Shown: positions 26,786 through 36,276 of the stretch, in pieces
Layout: each line of letters starts with the position of its first letter
Position numbering within the stretch: the first letter of the stretch is position 1
Source of the DNA: Lawsonella clevelandensis
GTDB lineage: Bacteria > Actinomycetota > Actinomycetes > Mycobacteriales > Mycobacteriaceae
DNA: 64,000 nt
Reading direction: 5' to 3'
NCBI RefSeq assembly: GCF_001293125.1
Contig: NZ_CP009312.1
Span: 1,029,447-1,093,446 of the forward strand
The notes under the pieces: generated by a model
What the model saw: only the letters and a program-made list of their open reading frames with translations
The model's database searches: none
Told to the model about the DNA's origin: nothing
Made by a program: the position numbers and the translations under genes

Positions 26786-28078
26786 GTGACCATCGACCTC
26801 CACCACCTCCGCCACAGCTCCCACCAGCTGTGCCACGCCTACCGCACCTTCCACCTCGACACCCTCCCCGGCGGCCCAGACAATGGACCCCTCACCGACA
26901 CCCTCCCCGCCACCAGCAGCCACCTCCCCAGCCTGCACACCCTCGCCCGGCAGCTCGACCACCTCGGCAGCTCCCCCGTCGGCCTCACCGCACTGGCCGA
27001 CTGGCACCTGCGCGAAACCCACTGCCTCATGATGGCCCTCGACCACACCAGCACCGCCATCTGCCACACCGAAGACGACATCCGCGACGTCCTCACCCGC
27101 ACCTACCACTACTACGCCCGCGAAAACGACCACCACCTACCCATCCACGTCTCCGAAACAGGAATCGGTGGCGGCATCTACACCAACGACGCCCGCTACT
27201 TCCCCACCTTCGCCGGATGCACCCAAGGCGGCCACCCCTCCCCCACACCCGAAGTGCTCGGCCGGCCCCTCCGCGACGTCGCCGCCGCCTTCCTCGACCT
27301 CGACCGCCACACCTTCTGCCCCCACATCCGCACCTGGCAAGGCAGCGCCGCCACCCTGGGCACCCTCGCCTACGGTATCCACATGGCTGCCACCGGTGTG
27401 CGCCTGGCTGATATCCCCGGCACCTACACCTTCACCCTCGGCCTCCACATGCACCGCTGGGCAGACTCACTCGCCCTGCTAGCGCACCATGCCGAGCAGG
27501 TTGCGCTCCGGCTCAGCCACTTCGCCAGCACCTGCCTGCGCGCCCGCACCGCCCTCGCAGATGCCGCCATGCAGCAGCGTCTCGACGAAGCCCTACCCGC
27601 GCTCGGCGCCGCAGGACGAATCGCACCACATGGGTACACGCAACAGGCCGACGCCATCCTCACCGACATCTACAACCCTGGCCTGGAGGCCACCTCCCTG
27701 GGAGACTGCGGCGCCCCCATGCCCATCCGCACCCTCTGCCCTACCGGCTGCCAAGATGCCGTACTAGAATGGCCCGCCACCCCCATCTACCAGCCGGAAC
27801 TCGTCATCCCCGAAATGTTCGCCCTACCCGATAACGCCGGTGGCCACTACGCGGCTCTGCCGCAGCGCACCAGTGTTGAACACCGGTATGGTGACGGCGG
27901 CCAGCTCGGCGCCAACGCCGTAGAATACGACAACCGGCGCGACAGCGGCGATGGCGACAGCGTATCCAGTGACAGCGCTACCGCACCCGCGCCGGTGCTG
28001 AACCCGCAGGAAATATTCCGGCCCCTCGACGACCTCACCGCCTCCACCTACTGGATGCGGCTCGGCAACGGGTTTTAA
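26786..28078 (+). CDS. Unrecognised His-rich, helix-rich protein
   Basis: I do not recognise this protein. From the GTG at 26786, with GGAG nine bases upstream, it has 430 residues; an ATG at 26723 with GGAGG close by is also possible and adds 21 residues. There is no signal peptide or membrane helix. The first 115 residues look like a helical hairpin with many His residues and end in HYYARENDHH, which contains a YxxxE pattern. A second helical part (about 175-280) contains RTWQGSAA, a W-x-G motif between helices. The C-terminal third is Pro/Cys-containing (GDCGAP, LCPTGCQ) and then low in complexity. The helical W-x-G layout recalls type VII secretion substrates, while the histidines and the upstream DtxR-like box suggest metal binding or iron stress. 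Both are inference. Confidence 0.75.
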   Translation: MTIDLHHLRHSSHQLCHAYRTFHLDTLPGGPDNGPLTDTLPATSSHLPSLHTLARQLDHLGSSPVGLTALADWHLRETHCLMMALDHTSTAICHTEDDIRDVLTRTYHYYARENDHHLPIHVSETGIGGGIYTNDARYFPTFAGCTQGGHPSPTPEVLGRPLRDVAAAFLDLDRHTFCPHIRTWQGSAATLGTLAYGIHMAATGVRLADIPGTYTFTLGLHMHRWADSLALLAHHAEQVALRLSHFASTCLRARTALADAAMQQRLDEALPALGAAGRIAPHGYTQQADAILTDIYNPGLEATSLGDCGAPMPIRTLCPTGCQDAVLEWPATPIYQPELVIPEMFALPDNAGGHYAALPQRTSVEHRYGDGGQLGANAVEYDNRRDSGDGDSVSSDSATAPAPVLNPQEIFRPLDDLTASTYWMRLGNGF

Positions 28079-28139
28079 GCATCACGAAAAGTGACAACTC
28101 CAGCACCCGCACACTCGCAAAGCGTGCGACCGTGCCAGG

Positions 28140-29288
28140 CTACGTGCTCGGCAACGAAGGTAGCGGCTCAGGGCGCACCGAATACTGGTAGAGCTCGACC
28201 GGGTCCACGCCGGTGGGCGCTTGGTAGAGCGGTGCAGCTGGGCGTCCGGCTTTCGCCTGACGGAGTGCCTTCTCGAGGTAATCGGGGTCTACCTGCCACT
28301 TTCCGTGAACAGAAATGGTGGGCACGGTGGGCACAGTCTTTTGGCGCAGGCTGAACGCGGCCAGGCTAACGTAGCCGCCGTTGAATCTGTTCAGGTCAAC
28401 TGCAGTGTTGACGCCCGGTACCCGCCCCCAACTGGAGTACTGCCAGATGTTCCAGTTACGCCAGCCGCCGGGAAGGGGCTGGGTGGGTTCGGTGCCGCCG
28501 TTGTAGTCGGCGATCCACAGGGGAGCAAAGCTGAACAATGGCGTGTTACGCATGGCGGTGCGCCAAAAGTAAGGGTAGGTGTACACCATGGTGTTGGTGG
28601 CACAACGCAGGTTAAGGGTGGTCATGAAGACGGCAGTCCAGCCTTGCAGGAGGATTGGGTGTAGGCCACCAGTTTCTTCAAGGTCGAGGACGGGCGGCAT
28701 TTCCAGAAAACGCTTTTGGCACTTGATGGTGTCGGCGTAATGGAGGGCCTGCTTGATGGGGTCTTGGTTGGGGCGCGCGTAGTGGTAGCTGCCCACGATC
28801 ATGCCGGCCAGGTGGGCCTCGTCGCGGTTCTGCTCGAAGAAGGGGTTGACGTAGCCGGTGCCTTCGGTGGCTTTGATGATGGCGAAGCTGTAGCCGCCGA
28901 AGCGAACTTTGAGCCAGTTGATGCGCTCCCCGAAGGGGTGTTGGTGGCTGGCGACGTCGATGCCTTTGGGAGTGAGGTCAATGGCGTAGGCGGGGCTGAC
29001 GGAGGCAATGCTGGTGGCGACGAGGGAGAGGGCGGCGCCGGCGAGGCCAAGTTTGGCGGCTTTGCTGCTGGTGTTGTGCAGGTAGCTGCGAGCGTTGCGG
29101 CCGCCCCTGGTGCTGCCATGTGTGGTGCTGCCGTGGGTGGTGGTACCGCTGGGGCAGGTGCGGCGGTGTGTGCGTACAGAGATACGTTGGGGGGTGACGG
29201 GCCCCTGGGGGATGGTGGCGTGTGTGGTGAGGCAAGTAGCGCCGGAAGCGGTGAGCATCCCATCATTGTTGTTGCTGGTGTTACCCAT
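28140..29288 (-). CDS. Exported GH25-family muramidase (lysozyme)
   Basis: This 382-residue enzyme should cleave the beta-1,4 bond between N-acetylmuramic acid and N-acetylglucosamine. The GH25 domain spans about 105-320 and shows GIDVASHQ at its start, IIKATEGTGYVNP, the acidic cluster VLDLEETGG and the closing VDLNRFNGG. The N-terminus is unusual: about 75 polar residues, including a THGST duplication, precede the hydrophobic stretch LGLAGAALSLVATSIASVSPAYA, which looks like the signal sequence core. The true start may be further inside, but no better ribosome binding site was found. The gene diverges from the CocE-type hydrolase gene. It could remodel the cell's own wall or attack competitors. 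Confidence 0.85.
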   Translation of the reverse strand: MGNTSNNNDGMLTASGATCLTTHATIPQGPVTPQRISVRTHRRTCPSGTTTHGSTTHGSTRGGRNARSYLHNTSSKAAKLGLAGAALSLVATSIASVSPAYAIDLTPKGIDVASHQHPFGERINWLKVRFGGYSFAIIKATEGTGYVNPFFEQNRDEAHLAGMIVGSYHYARPNQDPIKQALHYADTIKCQKRFLEMPPVLDLEETGGLHPILLQGWTAVFMTTLNLRCATNTMVYTYPYFWRTAMRNTPLFSFAPLWIADYNGGTEPTQPLPGGWRNWNIWQYSSWGRVPGVNTAVDLNRFNGGYVSLAAFSLRQKTVPTVPTISVHGKWQVDPDYLEKALRQAKAGRPAAPLYQAPTGVDPVELYQYSVRPEPLPSLPST

Positions 29289-29406
29289 TTTTCCAGTGTA
29301 ATGCCATGTAGTGTTTTCGACTACTTAAACTGACCAGCGCTTTCGTGACTCAAAATAGTCGAACGACACGTCGCATAGGGCAGAAGGCTTCCCTAAAATA
29401 GGAGCC

Positions 29407-31269
29407 ATGCGTGCAACACCTCAAACCTTCACTACCGCCACCCTTGCCAGCGCCGCCGCCCTCACCCTCGCGGTCGGGCTGCTACCCGCCACCGCCGGGG
29501 CAGCCCCCTCTGCCGCCGGGGCCGCTCCCGCCACTACGCCCGGCGCCTCCCGCGCCGCTACCCGCGCTGTCACTGGCCCCGCCGCCGTCACCAGCACACC
29601 CCCCACCGTGCGCACCGAAAAACCCCGCACCGTCCCCTGGAACAGCACAGCCGAATGGATCGAAGCGTACTTCCGCACCCCAGACGGCACCATCCTGCAC
29701 GCCGACATCCTCCGCCCCAAAAACCTCCCCAAAGGCGCCCGCATCCCGGTCATCATGACCGTCAGCCCCTACACCAACCACCTCACCGACCAGGGATACC
29801 TGGGAACCCTCAACGGCACCACGCCGGAATTCGGCCGCCCCACCCAACCCTCCCCCCGCTTCCAGGACCTCATCGACGGCGCCCACCTGCTGGAGCGCGG
29901 CTACGCCTTCGTGCAGGTCGACACCCGCGGCACCGGCGGCTCCACCGGCTGCCTCGACTACGGCGGACCGGGCGAACAACAAGACGTCTCCGCCGCCGTC
30001 CGCTGGGCCGCCGCCCAACCCTGGTCCACCGGCAAAGTCGGCCTCTACGGCAAGTCCTATGACGGCGGAACCGGCCTCGCCGGCGCCGCCAACGCACCCA
30101 AAGGCCTCGCCGCCGTCGTCTCCCAAGAACCCATCTTCGACCCCTACACCTACATCTTCCACAACCGAGTGCCCTACTATAACGCCCTCTTCATGGGCAC
30201 CTGGTACGGGCAGATCGCCGCCACCCCCGGCCGCCCCTTCAACGACACCCCCTACTACCTGCGCAACAGCCTCTACGAGTTTGCCCACCCGCACTGCGTC
30301 ATCGATAACTCCCGCAACCAATACAGCCCCGACCCCAACGGCCCCTACTGGTCACAGCGCACAATCGTTGCCAAGGCCAACAAGAGCCCCGTCCCCCTCT
30401 TCATCACCCAAGGCTTCATCGAAGACAACACCCGCCCCGACGGGCTACAAACCCTCCTCCAGAACCGGAAAGCCCCCACCCGCGGGTGGCTCGGCATGTG
30501 GAACCACATCCGCGGCAACGACACGGACGAGAACGGCACCCCCAAGATCGGCCGGCACGGCTTCTTCACCGAGGTGATGGACTTCTACGACCACTACGTG
30601 AAGGGCACCCCCTCCAAGGGACACCCCAACTTCATCATCCACACCAACACCGGCTGGCGCTCCCAAGCCGCCTGGCCCCAGCAGGTACGCCAACTACAGC
30701 TGGACGGCCCCCGCGGCCTCATCACCGATGACGGCCTAGCCGTCGGCGCCGCCACCACCACCGGCGGCGGGGCACTGCCCGCCAACGTCGCCGCCCGCGC
30801 CAACATGAAGAACGGCATCTGGAGCGTCTACCCCGCCCAGCGGCAAGACCTCCGCATCGAAGGCCGTATGGACCTCCGCATCATGCTCTCCACCCTGGAT
30901 AAGGGGCTGAACGTCATCGCGGACCTCTACGACATTGCCCCCAACGGTAAAGCCATGCTCATCACCCGCGGCGCCACCCCCGTCACCGCCGGCCAAAAAC
31001 AAACAACCTTCCGCACCTTCCCCACCGACTGGACCCTCCGCAAGGGCCACCGGCTGGCACTGCGCCTCGTCAACACCAACGTGGAGGTATACGCGCACGT
31101 CCCCACCGGCGGGAAAGTACAGATCATGCGCACATGGCTGACGGTCCCGGTGGGCGGCGGACAGACCGCACCCACCTACGGCGGCACACCCGCCTACTGG
31201 AAGACCTATGTGGAGAAGGCCGGCTACTACCCCGGCATCGTCCCCACTATGACCGTCCGCCAACACTAA
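29407..31269 (+). CDS. Exported CocE/NonD-family hydrolase (X-Pro dipeptidyl-peptidase S15-like)
   Basis: This 620-residue protein has a signal peptide (about 1-33, ending TAGAAPSA) and an Ala/Pro/Thr-rich stretch. The alpha/beta-hydrolase domain (about 75-400) begins EAYFRTPDGTILHADILRP. It has a nucleophile elbow GKSYDGG, the acidic segment EDNTRPD and WNHIRG carrying the likely catalytic Asp and His. The C-terminal jelly-roll domain typical of CocE and PepX proteins follows (about 410-620), with DLRIMLSTLDKGLNVIADLYDI. Family members hydrolyse esters or cleave after proline; the substrate here cannot be told. AGGAG sits close to the ATG. Confidence 0.87.
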   Translation: MRATPQTFTTATLASAAALTLAVGLLPATAGAAPSAAGAAPATTPGASRAATRAVTGPAAVTSTPPTVRTEKPRTVPWNSTAEWIEAYFRTPDGTILHADILRPKNLPKGARIPVIMTVSPYTNHLTDQGYLGTLNGTTPEFGRPTQPSPRFQDLIDGAHLLERGYAFVQVDTRGTGGSTGCLDYGGPGEQQDVSAAVRWAAAQPWSTGKVGLYGKSYDGGTGLAGAANAPKGLAAVVSQEPIFDPYTYIFHNRVPYYNALFMGTWYGQIAATPGRPFNDTPYYLRNSLYEFAHPHCVIDNSRNQYSPDPNGPYWSQRTIVAKANKSPVPLFITQGFIEDNTRPDGLQTLLQNRKAPTRGWLGMWNHIRGNDTDENGTPKIGRHGFFTEVMDFYDHYVKGTPSKGHPNFIIHTNTGWRSQAAWPQQVRQLQLDGPRGLITDDGLAVGAATTTGGGALPANVAARANMKNGIWSVYPAQRQDLRIEGRMDLRIMLSTLDKGLNVIADLYDIAPNGKAMLITRGATPVTAGQKQTTFRTFPTDWTLRKGHRLALRLVNTNVEVYAHVPTGGKVQIMRTWLTVPVGGGQTAPTYGGTPAYWKTYVEKAGYYPGIVPTMTVRQH

Positions 31270-31497
31270 GGAGAGGCTGCCTTTCTTATTGGTGGCAGCT
31301 ACCCCTATTTCTGTTGCTCCACACATAGTGTTACTCCACACACATGGGGAAGAGAAACAAGAAGATACGGGAGAAAAACACCAATCATGGTGGAGAGGGC
31401 AGCTGGTTTTCATTCTAGTATGAGGTTTAACTGGTGTAGTCCGTGGAGGTGCGGGCCTCTTGCCTGTAGCTCTGTACTTTAGCGAAAGATAAGGATT

Positions 31498-31812
31498 ATG
31501 GACGATAAAAAGCTGCTTGCCCGTATAGAAGAAATGGAATCGATTCTTAACCGCCTTACGACACTACTGAGCGAAGCTGACGGTCTTCTCACTAAGGTTG
31601 AGGGTGCCGTACCCTCCTATGAAAAAATAAAGGAGTATTACTGTGGTCCTCTTCAAAGAGAGGACGTTGAGGCTTACGATGCGGGGAAAATCCCGCCAGA
31701 CGTGCCATGCGGAATCCTCTCTGAAGATGCCATCTATGACCTGTTCTTTGAGTATCAGAACACCGCGATACACATGCTTGAATTAGCCACTACGATGGTG
31801 AAAACCGCCTGA
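31498..31812 (+). CDS. DUF4298 family small protein
   Basis: This 104-residue cytoplasmic protein is mostly helical and acidic. It fits DUF4298 by its opening ARIEEMESILNRLT, the central YEKIKEYY and the GILSEDAIYDLF segment near the end. AAGGA precedes the ATG by about four bases. Base composition is visibly lower in GC than the neighbours, with many A- and T-ending codons such as AAA, GAA and ATA, suggesting acquisition by transfer, perhaps from Firmicutes, where the family is common. No function is known for the family. Confidence 0.8.
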   Translation: MDDKKLLARIEEMESILNRLTTLLSEADGLLTKVEGAVPSYEKIKEYYCGPLQREDVEAYDAGKIPPDVPCGILSEDAIYDLFFEYQNTAIHMLELATTMVKTA

Positions 31813-31876
31813 TCGCACAGCAGTCACAGCGGCTGGAGTAAAAACCACTTGTGATGGTCAACCTTTAAGTGACTAT

Positions 31877-31924
31877 GTTGTGTCGGCTATACCCAAAAAG
31901 AATAAAGAATATGGCCGACACAAC
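31877..31924 (-). terminator. Inverted repeat, possible terminator for a minus-strand gene remnant
   Basis: Two 14-base arms (31877-31890 and 31911-31924) pair with one mismatch around a 20-base A/T-rich loop. The repeat lies nine bases beyond a minus-strand stop codon at 31933. Confidence 0.45.
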
Positions 31925-31932
31925 GTTGACTA

Positions 31933-32031
31933 CTACTTATTTTTGAGCAGTGCGGTAAGAGGTAGACCCTTGAGCATGCGGATGGTGAGGTTGTGGTAGA
32001 TGATGCCACGGAGCGCTTTGCTAGTCGTAGT
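31933..32031 (-). pseudogene. Possible 3' end of a decayed minus-strand gene
   Basis: The minus strand can be read as a plausible protein C-terminus (KALRGIIYHNLTIRMLKG, then LPLTALLKNK) ending in TAA just before the inverted repeat. Upstream of about 32031 the reading loses protein-like character and runs into the leuS leader, so only the last 30 or so codons would remain. I cannot name the family. The call rests on residue pattern and on the hairpin placed as a terminator, so it is weak. Confidence 0.3.
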
Positions 32032-32228
32032 AGCTACCTCCACCGGCCCCACTCCACCCGCTGCATGCCGCTCACCGGCCTCGATGTGCATCTTTTCCCC
32101 CACAGCGCCTATCCTGGAAGCAACACTATGCAGCGAAATCTGCGCTCCACGCCAACCTGCGTCCCCACTTCCGCACTTCGCTGCGTGCGCACCTTTCACC
32201 TGTAGCCTCACCCCAGGAGAAGCACATC

Positions 32229-35200
32229 GTGTCGGAGAACATCGAAATCGGCCCCGCCTACCGCTACGGCGCCAAGCTGGCCGCCCAGATTGAACCCCGC
32301 TGGCAAAAAGAATGGCAAAAACGCCACAGCTTTGAAGCCCCCAACCCAGTAGGGGATCTCGCCCCCGCCAACAGCTCCGACGTTCCCGCCGACAAACTCT
32401 TCGTGCAGGACATGTTCCCCTACCCCTCCGGCGCTGGTCTGCACGTCGGCCACCCGCTGGGCTACATCGCCACCGACGTCTTCGCCCGCTACAACCGTAT
32501 GCTGGGACACAACGTCCTCCACACCCTCGGCTACGACGCCTTCGGCCTTCCCGCCGAACAGTACGCTGTCCAAACTGGCACCCACCCGCGCACTACCACT
32601 GAAGCCAACATCCAGAACATGGAACGGCAGCTCGGCCGTCTGGGCCTCGGCCATGACAAGCGCCGCGCCTTTGCCACCACCAACGTGGATTACTACCGCT
32701 GGACCCAATGGATCTTCCTGCAGGTCTACAACTCCTGGTATGACACCGAAGCCACCAACGCCACCGGTAGCCAAGGCAAAGCCCGCCCCATAGCCGAACT
32801 CATCGCCGCCTACGAAGACGGCACCCGTCCCCTGGCCGGCGTATGCGACGGCAAGTATGAGGGACGCACCTGGGCCGACCTGGATGAGACGGAGCGCGCC
32901 GACGTTATCGACTCGCAGCGCCTGGTGTACCGCAGCAACAGCGCCGTCAACTGGTGTCCCGGCCTGGGCACCGTACTGGCTAACGAAGAAGTGACCGCCG
33001 AGGGTAAGTCCGAGCGCGGTAACTTCCCCGTGTTCCGCAAAAACCTCAGCCAGTGGATGATGCGCATTACCGCTTACTCTGACCGCCTTATCGACGACCT
33101 TGCGGCCCTCGACTGGCCAGACAAGGTCAAAGCTATGCAGCGCAACTGGATTGGCCGCTCCCAGGGCGCATATGTGGACTTCACCATCTCCACTGAACGG
33201 CAGCAGGGCAACCCCATCACCGTTTTCACCACCCGCCCCGACACCCTTTTCGGCGCCACCTACATGGTGCTCGCCCCCGAGCACAGCCTGGTCGACCTCA
33301 TTCTTGCCCCCTCTTGGCCAGCCGCCCTCACCACTGGTGAGGACATCCCCGACTCCTGGAAGGGTGACGATGGCAGTGGCAACCCTTGCGAAAGCCCCGC
33401 CGACGCCGTCCGCAACTACCGCCTGGCCATTGCTGCCAAGTCCGATCTGGAACGCCAGGAAAACAAGGAAAAGACCGGCGTCTTTACCGGCGCCTACGCC
33501 GTCAACCCCCTCAACAACAAGCACATCCCCATCTTCATCGCCGACTATGTGCTCACCGGTTACGGCACCGGCGCCATCATGGCCGTACCCGCCCACGACA
33601 CCCGCGACTTCGAATTCGCCAGCAAGTTCGGCATTTCCATCATCGACGTGGTGGACGGCGGCGAACACGACGAGAACGGCGTCCTCACCGAGGCCTACAT
33701 CGGTGACGGCACCCTCATCAACTCCAGCCGCGAAGGTGGCCTGGACATCAACGGCCTCACCATCGCTGACGCCAAAGCCGCCACCATCGCCTACTTGGAG
33801 GAAACCGGATCCGGTGCCGGCACCATCCAATACAAACTGCGTGACTGGCTCTTCGCCCGCCAACGCTACTGGGGCGAACCGTTCCCCATTGTCTATGACG
33901 AAGACGGCTTGGCCCACGCTCTCCCGGAAAGCATGCTCCCCATCGAGCTGCCCGAAGTGGAGGACTACAAACCCGTCAGCTTCGCCCCCGACGATGCCGA
34001 CTCCGTTCCCAGCCCGCCGCTCGCCAAAGCCACCGAGTGGGTTACCGTCGAACTCGACCTGGGTGATGGCCTCAAAACCTACACCCGCGACACCAACGTC
34101 ATGCCCCAGTGGGCCGGCTCGTCTTGGTACCAGCTGCGCTATATCGACCCCATCAACGAGGATCTCTTCTGCGACATCCGCAACGAAGAATACTGGGTGG
34201 GCCCCCGTAAAGAACAGTATGGCGACCAGGACCTGGGCGGCGTTGATCTCTACGTGGGTGGCGTAGAACACGCCGTGCTGCACCTACTCTACAGCCGCTT
34301 CTGGCACAAAGTTCTCTTCGACCTGGGCTACCTGAGCTCTGCCGAACCGTACCGTAAGCTCTTCAACCAGGGCTACATCCAGGCCTTCGCCTACACCGAC
34401 GAGCGCGGCACCTACGTGCCCGCCGCCGAAGTGGAGGAACGCGACGGCCGCTACATTTGGACCCCCACCGAAGCGTCCCAGCTGATCGCCCAAAACTGCG
34501 GCGTGGCCGTGGGCGAGGAGCTGGAGGTCAACCGCGAATACGGCAAGATGGGCAAGTCCCTCAAGAATGCCGTCAGCCCCGACGAAATCTGCGACGCCTA
34601 CGGTGCCGATACCCTGCGCGTCTACGAGATGAGCATGGGCCCGCTCGACCAGTCCCGCCCCTGGGCCACCAAAGACGTTGTTGGTGCCCACCGCTTCCTG
34701 CAGCGCGTCTGGCGTCTGGCCGTCAACGAGGACACCGGCGAGCTTACCACCACCTCGGTGGAGTTGGACGATGAGGCCACCAAGCAGCTGCATCGCACCG
34801 TAGCCGCCGTTCGCGAGGAGTACAGCAACCTGCGCGACAATACCGCTATTGCCAAGCTCATCGAATACACCAACTTCCTCACCAAGAGGTACGGTGGCGC
34901 CAAGGGGCTGGACGGCGTTCCGCAGGCTGCTGTGGAGCCGCTGGTGCTTATGCTCGCCCCCGTCGCCCCGCACATCTGCGAAGAACTGTGGGAGCGCCTG
35001 GGACATGATGAGTCCTTGGCCCATGCCGCCTTCCCCACCTTCGATGAGAAGTGGTTGGTGGACGACTCCGTGGAGATTCCGGTGCAGGTGAACGGCAAGG
35101 TCCGCGCCCATATCCAGGTGCCGGTGGATGCCGACCGCAACACCCTGCAGTCCCTTGCTCTCGCTGATGAGAAGGTGGTGGAGCTGTTGGGTGGCCAGGA

Positions 35201-35258
35201 GCCTGTGAAGGTTATTGCTGTCCCCGGCCGCATGGTGAACCTGGTGGTGAAGGGCTAG
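32229..35258 (+). CDS. leuS: Leucyl-tRNA synthetase
   Basis: This 1009-residue class Ia synthetase attaches leucine to tRNA-Leu in the cytoplasm. The HIGH motif reads HVGH at 72-75 within [15 protein letters not shown]. The CP1 editing domain is seen in [15 protein letters not shown] and the [16 protein letters not shown] segment, the latter being the conserved editing loop. The KMSKS loop reads KMGKS at 773-777. The anticodon-binding and C-terminal domains complete the protein. The start is GTG with AGGAGA about ten bases upstream. The length is at the upper end for the family, as in other Mycobacteriales. The 200 bases upstream show no recognisable T-box. Confidence 0.97.
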   Translation: MSENIEIGPAYRYGAKLAAQIEPRWQKEWQKRHSFEAPNPVGDLAPANSSDVPADKLFVQDMFPYPSGAGLHVGHPLGYIATDVFARYNRMLGHNVLHTLGYDAFGLPAEQYAVQTGTHPRTTTEANIQNMERQLGRLGLGHDKRRAFATTNVDYYRWTQWIFLQVYNSWYDTEATNATGSQGKARPIAELIAAYEDGTRPLAGVCDGKYEGRTWADLDETERADVIDSQRLVYRSNSAVNWCPGLGTVLANEEVTAEGKSERGNFPVFRKNLSQWMMRITAYSDRLIDDLAALDWPDKVKAMQRNWIGRSQGAYVDFTISTERQQGNPITVFTTRPDTLFGATYMVLAPEHSLVDLILAPSWPAALTTGEDIPDSWKGDDGSGNPCESPADAVRNYRLAIAAKSDLERQENKEKTGVFTGAYAVNPLNNKHIPIFIADYVLTGYGTGAIMAVPAHDTRDFEFASKFGISIIDVVDGGEHDENGVLTEAYIGDGTLINSSREGGLDINGLTIADAKAATIAYLEETGSGAGTIQYKLRDWLFARQRYWGEPFPIVYDEDGLAHALPESMLPIELPEVEDYKPVSFAPDDADSVPSPPLAKATEWVTVELDLGDGLKTYTRDTNVMPQWAGSSWYQLRYIDPINEDLFCDIRNEEYWVGPRKEQYGDQDLGGVDLYVGGVEHAVLHLLYSRFWHKVLFDLGYLSSAEPYRKLFNQGYIQAFAYTDERGTYVPAAEVEERDGRYIWTPTEASQLIAQNCGVAVGEELEVNREYGKMGKSLKNAVSPDEICDAYGADTLRVYEMSMGPLDQSRPWATKDVVGAHRFLQRVWRLAVNEDTGELTTTSVELDDEATKQLHRTVAAVREEYSNLRDNTAIAKLIEYTNFLTKRYGGAKGLDGVPQAAVEPLVLMLAPVAPHICEELWERLGHDESLAHAAFPTFDEKWLVDDSVEIPVQVNGKVRAHIQVPVDADRNTLQSLALADEKVVELLGGQEPVKVIAVPGRMVNLVVKG

Positions 35259-35375
35259 CCGGCTACCGTCACCTATATTCTTGCTATTCGGGGCACCCCC
35301 GGCTTGCTATGCTGGGGTGTTCCTGTCTCTAGCTCCCGTCGCCGCGGGAATGCCCATAGACACTGAGGAGTACCA

Positions 35376-35714
35376 ATGAAGACGACGTCCGTGAGTGCCG
35401 CTCTGCTGGCTATCGCCCTGGGTGCCACCTGCCTGGCAGGATGCAGCAACAACGATGACGCTGCCGTTACTAGCACACAGACCACCTCCACGACCCTCAC
35501 CGTTACCAGCACGGTGGAGAAGAAGACCGAGGTGAAGAAGGACAAGGACGGCAAGGTTGAGGAAAAGAACGTAGTGGTTCGCACATCGTCTTCCACTTCG
35601 GCCCCCACCAGTACGAAAGCCACCAAGACTAGCCAGAAGCCGGCCCCCACTAGCACCTCCGATGGTCCGGTGCTGGTGCCTGGTAATGAAGACGGCCCCG
35701 TCGTCGGATACTAA
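35376..35714 (+). CDS. Small Thr/Lys-rich lipoprotein
   Basis: This 112-residue protein has a lipoprotein signal peptide with lipobox LAGC (Cys near 25) and then a low-complexity mature part: a Thr/Ser-rich stretch, a charged KKTEVKKDKDGKVEEK segment and another Ser/Thr/Pro-rich run. No folded domain is apparent. GAGGAG lies six bases before the ATG. It is probably anchored to the outer face of the membrane, with a disordered tail that could reach into the wall. Function unknown. Confidence 0.75.
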   Translation: MKTTSVSAALLAIALGATCLAGCSNNDDAAVTSTQTTSTTLTVTSTVEKKTEVKKDKDGKVEEKNVVVRTSSSTSAPTSTKATKTSQKPAPTSTSDGPVLVPGNEDGPVVGY

Positions 35715-35774
35715 GCCCGCCGCGCTGCGCTACTGAGAGAGCGCGCCGCCGCCCCACCCACACGTTCACTTGTG

Positions 35775-36200
35775 TTATACCCCTTGGGGTTCCTTGCCGC
35801 GGTACACCCGCAGTCCGTCCGCCGGTACCTGGCCCATCCGGCCGGCCTGGAAATCCTCAATGGCCTGCGCCAACTCGGCGCGGGAGTTCATCACGAACGG
35901 GCCCCACTGGGCGACTGGCTCGCCGATGGGCTGGCCGCCCAGCAGTAGTAGCTCCAGATTGGGGGAGTGGCCGTCCTGCAGTTCATCGGTGCGGGCCACG
36001 ATGCGGTCGCCGGTACCAAGTACCGCCAGCTGGCCCTTATAGATGGGTTGGGCGGTGCCGTCAGCCCCTGCGGGGCCAATGCTGCCATGGCCGGACAGCA
36101 CGTAGACGAGTGCGTTGTAGCTGGGGTTCCAGGGGATGTCCATTTCTGCGCTGGGGTGGAGGGTGGCGTGGGCCATGGTGATGGGGCTACGGGTGTTGCC
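35775..36200 (-). pseudogene. Truncated pirin, C-terminal domain only
   Basis: The minus strand encodes the C-terminal half of a pirin-family cupin: SPITMAHATL, NALVYVLSGHGSI, LLLLGGQPIGEPVAQWGPFV and DFQAGRMGQVP are all typical. A full pirin has about 290-320 residues with the metal-binding cupin at the N-terminus. Here the homology begins abruptly near 36200, and the bases between it and the acyltransferase stop at 36277 cannot hold the missing domain. Without the metal site it is unlikely to work, so it is best read as a decaying gene, although the remaining frame is open. Confidence 0.75.
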
Positions 36201-36276
36201 TGGGCCTCGTCTGCATCTGCTGCTGTGTCTCCACACGCGTCCCCGAGTACACCTGTGCATGCGCTGGTGACTGGGC

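Noticed and set aside
32032-32228. Possible T-box or leader-peptide attenuator before leuS.
   Set aside because: I could not find the T-box sequence (TGGNACCGCG-like) or a Leu-rich leader ORF.
32208-34283. 691-codon minus-strand open frame opposite leuS.
   Set aside because: It overlaps the catalytic region of leuS and has no signal, domain or ribosome binding site.
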